Shown here in pieces: positions 4,627 to 5,316 of a stretch of 5,316 nucleotides of DNA. Below the pieces are notes generated by a model, which was not told the DNA's origin, did no database searches, and saw nothing but the letters and a program-made list of their open reading frames with translations. A program made the position numbers and the translations under genes. Source of the stretch: Clostridia bacterium (GTDB lineage: Bacteria; Bacillota; Clostridia; Oscillospirales; CAG-272); the NCBI GenBank assembly GCA_017382555.1, contig JAFOAB010000132.1, forward strand, positions 1 to 5,316, in the 5' to 3' direction. Each line of letters begins with the position of its first letter. Position 1 is the stretch's first letter.

Positions 4627-5316
4627 ATGGCAAACGAAACTGTAAAAGGCAAAAAGCCCTCCGATAACAATAAAAAGTCCGTAGAGGCTAAAAAGAAGGC
4701 GGCAGAAGCCGCACCCGCACCCGCAAAAAAGAAGAAGGCGAAGGTCGATAACGGGGAGCCGCATACCGAGCAGCTCCGTATCCACGTACCGCCGAACCCC
4801 AACAGCACCGCAAATAAAATATTACCCTACGTGTTTGTATTATGCGCCGTTTTGGTGCTTGTATTCCTTATTTCGGGAAGCACGTCCGGCTTTCTCGGCA
4901 AATGGGCAAACGTACTGTGCTTCGGTATGTTCGGCTGGGGCGCGTGGGTAATTCCCGTTCTGCTTGCCGTATTCGGCTGGAGATGGCGCAGAATAGTTGA
5001 GGATGATTCGCGCATGGGAAGCGTTATCTTCTCCGTGCTGCTTGTTGCGTCTCTTTCCGCATTCATACACACCTGCTACACCGCAGACCCCGTAATCAAG
5101 GGTCTTCTTACCCTCGGTAAGGGCGGCGGTGTTATCGGCGGTCTGCTTTCCTTTGTGCTTACAAAGACGGTCGGTCGCTTCTGTACCTTCCTTATCACCG
5201 TATGTCTTACCGTGGTTATGACAATGCTGTTCCTTTCCATAACCCCGAAGGATATTTGGATATACATACGCTACAGCCTGAAGGTGAGTGCCGAAAAGCG
5301 CGAAATGCGCAACGAG
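4627..5316 (+). CDS. ftsK: DNA translocase FtsK/SpoIIIE, N-terminal part (runs off window)
   Basis: Open reading frame of 230 codons with no stop before the window end, so the motor and gamma domains are not visible. ATG at 4627 follows AGGAGAAG at good spacing. Residues 1-60 form a lysine-, alanine- and proline-rich cytoplasmic extension. The FtsK 4TM membrane domain follows. Hydrophobic segments lie at about 65-83, 95-118, 132-149, 166-180 and 184-205, including the characteristic SGSTSGFLGKWANVLCFGMFG (83-103) and VIPVLLAVFGW (108-118). A charged region then begins the linker (KVSAEKREMRNE). The family pumps chromosomal DNA through the division septum or into the forespore. The membrane domain alone cannot separate FtsK from SpoIIIE. 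The gene is divergent from the permease/oxidoreductase cluster and is a core chromosomal marker here. Confidence 0.85.
   Translation, partial: MANETVKGKKPSDNNKKSVEAKKKAAEAAPAPAKKKKAKVDNGEPHTEQLRIHVPPNPNSTANKILPYVFVLCAVLVLVFLISGSTSGFLGKWANVLCFGMFGWGAWVIPVLLAVFGWRWRRIVEDDSRMGSVIFSVLLVASLSAFIHTCYTADPVIKGLLTLGKGGGVIGGLLSFVLTKTVGRFCTFLITVCLTVVMTMLFLSITPKDIWIYIRYSLKVSAEKREMRNE

Noticed and set aside
4827..5072. Minus-strand open frames opposite the ftsK gene
   Set aside because: The plus-strand FtsK membrane domain is clear and has a promoter and ribosome binding site; the minus-strand translations are hydrophilic noise.

Overview
The window looks like chromosomal DNA of a Bacillota (Firmicutes) bacterium, probably an uncultured gut-type member of the Clostridia. 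The basis is strong AGGAGG-type ribosome binding sites, sigma-A-like promoters with extended -10 boxes, roughly even base composition with AT-rich promoter gaps, a Firmicutes-like S15 and FtsK/SpoIIIE, and an intergenic repeat of a style I associate from memory with Clostridia. The taxon is an inference; no rRNA or other marker is present.

Layout, left to right. rpsO (ribosomal protein S15, minus strand, 10-279) has its own promoter (391-419) and a leader of about 105 nt that can pair with its Shine-Dalgarno sequence. Next is a gene-free stretch (280-643) whose outer half (about 484-640) is a structured repeat with two inverted arms of three tandem heptamers. Then five genes lie head to tail on the minus strand, transcribed toward rpsO: two half-size TauE/SafE permeases (4142-4516 and 3780-4139), a zinc-ligand-less MDR dehydrogenase (2680-3705), a Gfo/Idh/MocA oxidoreductase (1659-2678) and a PIG3-type quinone oxidoreductase (644-1657). 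The three oxidoreductase genes are separated by single nucleotides and are probably translationally coupled. They may have an internal promoter (3754-3783) in the 74-nt gap after the second permease gene. Last, divergently transcribed on the plus strand, is the 5' part of an ftsK/spoIIIE DNA translocase gene (from 4627, running off the window).

The five-gene block thus lies between two core genes, rpsO and ftsK, and looks like an accessory redox/export cassette. The MDR dehydrogenase and its Gfo/Idh neighbour resemble the two halves of the fused 'bi-domain oxidoreductases', here as separate genes. The permease pair resembles a split TauE/SafE anion exporter. Together they suggest oxidation/reduction of a sugar-like or polyol-like compound plus export of a small anion. 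No substrate can be read from the sequence.

Points most worth a second look: an in-register A AAA AAG slippery heptamer at the end of the second permease gene, whose -1 frame runs open into the dehydrogenase; the loss of metal ligands in the dehydrogenase and the altered motifs in the Gfo/Idh protein; the heptamer repeat; the rpsO leader; and an 18-bp palindrome in the permease gene that shares its half-sites with a dyad over the candidate internal promoter.
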